Source: Bacteroidota bacterium | GTDB lineage: Bacteria > Bacteroidota > Bacteroidia > AKYH767-A > OLB10 | Assembly (NCBI GenBank): GCA_947453935.1 | Contig: CANGJU010000007.1 | Span: 1 to 51,534, forward strand | Length of the DNA stretch: 51,534 bases | Direction: 5' to 3' | Part shown: in pieces, positions 50,801 through 51,534 of the stretch | Numbering within the stretch: position 1 is the first letter of the stretch | Layout of the letters: each line of letters starts with the position of its first letter | Position numbers and translations under genes: made by a program | The notes under the pieces: model-generated | Told to the model about the DNA's origin: nothing | Seen by the model: the letters and a program-made list of their open reading frames with translations, nothing else | Databases searched by the model: none

Positions 50801-51534
50801 ATGGAAACAAAAGTTGTTGTTATTACCGGAGCTTCATCAGGAATAGGCCTCGCATGCGCAAAGAAATTCTATCAAGAAGGCTTTCATGTAGTCATTACTG
50901 GTCGAGATGAAAAAAGGCTTCATGAAGCAATAGTAAATCTTAATAATCGCAAAAATCAGGTCTTATCAATTGTAGCCGATGTAAGCAATGAAGCAGATTG
51001 TAAACGTGTGATGGAGGAAACAATCAATACCTTCGGACGCATTGATATACTCATTAACAACGCAGGGATTTCTATGCGTGCTTTGTTTGAAGACCTTAAT
51101 CTCGATGTTATTAGAAAAGTAATGGATACTAATTTCTGGGGTGCTGTTTATTGTACTAAATATGCGTTGCCTTCTATTCTTAAAAATAAAGGGAGTGTAG
51201 TAGGAGTGTCCTCTATCGCAGGAAAAAAAGGATTGCCTGGCCGTACTGGCTATTCGTCATCTAAATTTGCCTTGGAAGGATTTCTCGAAACATTACGAAC
51301 AGAGAATATTAAAAAAGATTTACATGTGTTAGTAGCTTGCCCCGGATTCACGGCATCGCGTATCCGTCAAACAGCTCTTGCTGCAGATGGTAATACGCAA
51401 GGGGAGTCGCCGCGCGATGAACAAAAAATGATGTCAGCTGAGCAAGTAGCAGACGAAATTTTTGTTGCAGTAAAAAAAAGAAAACGAGATTTAGTATTGA
51501 CCTTTAATGGTAAGTTGACAGTTTTCCTAAATAA
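50801..51534 (+). CDS. Short-chain dehydrogenase/reductase, 3'-truncated by the window end
   Basis: An ATG at 50801 opens a frame that runs off the window after 244 full codons. Classical SDR motifs are all present: T-G-A-S-S-G-I-G (cofactor loop, residues 9-16), N-N-A-G near residue 87, catalytic Ser in V-S-S-I-A-G and Y-S-S-S-K near residue 155, and C-P-G-F near residue 187. The residue after the second strand (T-G-R-D) suggests NADP(H) preference. It is probably a cytosolic oxidoreductase on a lipid or keto substrate. The family is usually about 250-270 aa, so only the last few residues are missing. Confidence 0.9.
   Translation, partial: METKVVVITGASSGIGLACAKKFYQEGFHVVITGRDEKRLHEAIVNLNNRKNQVLSIVADVSNEADCKRVMEETINTFGRIDILINNAGISMRALFEDLNLDVIRKVMDTNFWGAVYCTKYALPSILKNKGSVVGVSSIAGKKGLPGRTGYSSSKFALEGFLETLRTENIKKDLHVLVACPGFTASRIRQTALAADGNTQGESPRDEQKMMSAEQVADEIFVAVKKRKRDLVLTFNGKLTVFLN

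Overview
This window looks like chromosomal DNA from a member of the Bacteroidota. The sequence is AT-rich. It carries a SusC/SusD pair, T9SS-type C-terminal sorting domains, SprB-type adhesin repeats, a FISUMP family, Bacteroidota-only families (DUF4249, the 162-aa 'ABC transporter ATPase' orphan family) and promoters of the TTG-N19/20-TAnnTTTG type instead of E. coli -35/-10 boxes. I cannot assign an order or genus.

Layout. (1) 1-17.5 kb is mostly housekeeping: a truncated TPR protein, a YceI protein, a family 9 glycosyltransferase, PhoH, PurC, a PlsC-like acyltransferase, a coiled-coil lipoprotein, an arginine cluster (arginine decarboxylase, divergent arginase-type ureohydrolase, ArgS), a run of four small envelope or unknown genes, a TerC protein, and a TonB receptor with its DUF4249 lipoprotein. 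(2) 17.5-23.3 kb is an accessory stretch: a higBA toxin-antitoxin module, an AlbA/Schlafen-type protein, a SRAP (HMCES/YedK) protein, a Fic protein fused to an AbiEi-like N-terminus behind phased upstream repeats, a FISUMP lipoprotein whose 3' end looks like a diversity-generating retroelement (DGR) variable region, six 23-bp tandem repeats, and a ParE-type toxin with a putative antitoxin. (3) 23.4-35.1 kb is one probable operon: a two-domain thioredoxin protein, SusC, SusD, a LamG protein, a LamG-LamG-PNGase F-like protein and a PhyH dioxygenase. It resembles a glycan or glycoprotein utilisation locus built around N-glycan release. (4) 35.2-48 kb holds a second FISUMP protein, a 3215-aa secreted protein that combines adhesin repeats with an internal S53-like serine peptidase, and a TPR-adenylate cyclase. 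(5) 48-51.5 kb holds an envelope protein, two copies of a 63-bp hairpin repeat beside tRNA-Lys(TTT), a GNAT-like protein and a truncated SDR oxidoreductase.

The observations most worth a second look are the probable DGR target at about 22.0-22.2 kb with an inverted repeat right after its stop codon, the AbiEi-Fic fusion and its upstream repeats, the hexapeptide NGRAIV repeats kept at protein level despite synonymous divergence, and the PNGase F-like protein in the SusCD operon. No reverse transcriptase, template repeat, rRNA, CRISPR array or transposase gene was seen. All family calls come from reading motifs by eye; no database search was run.
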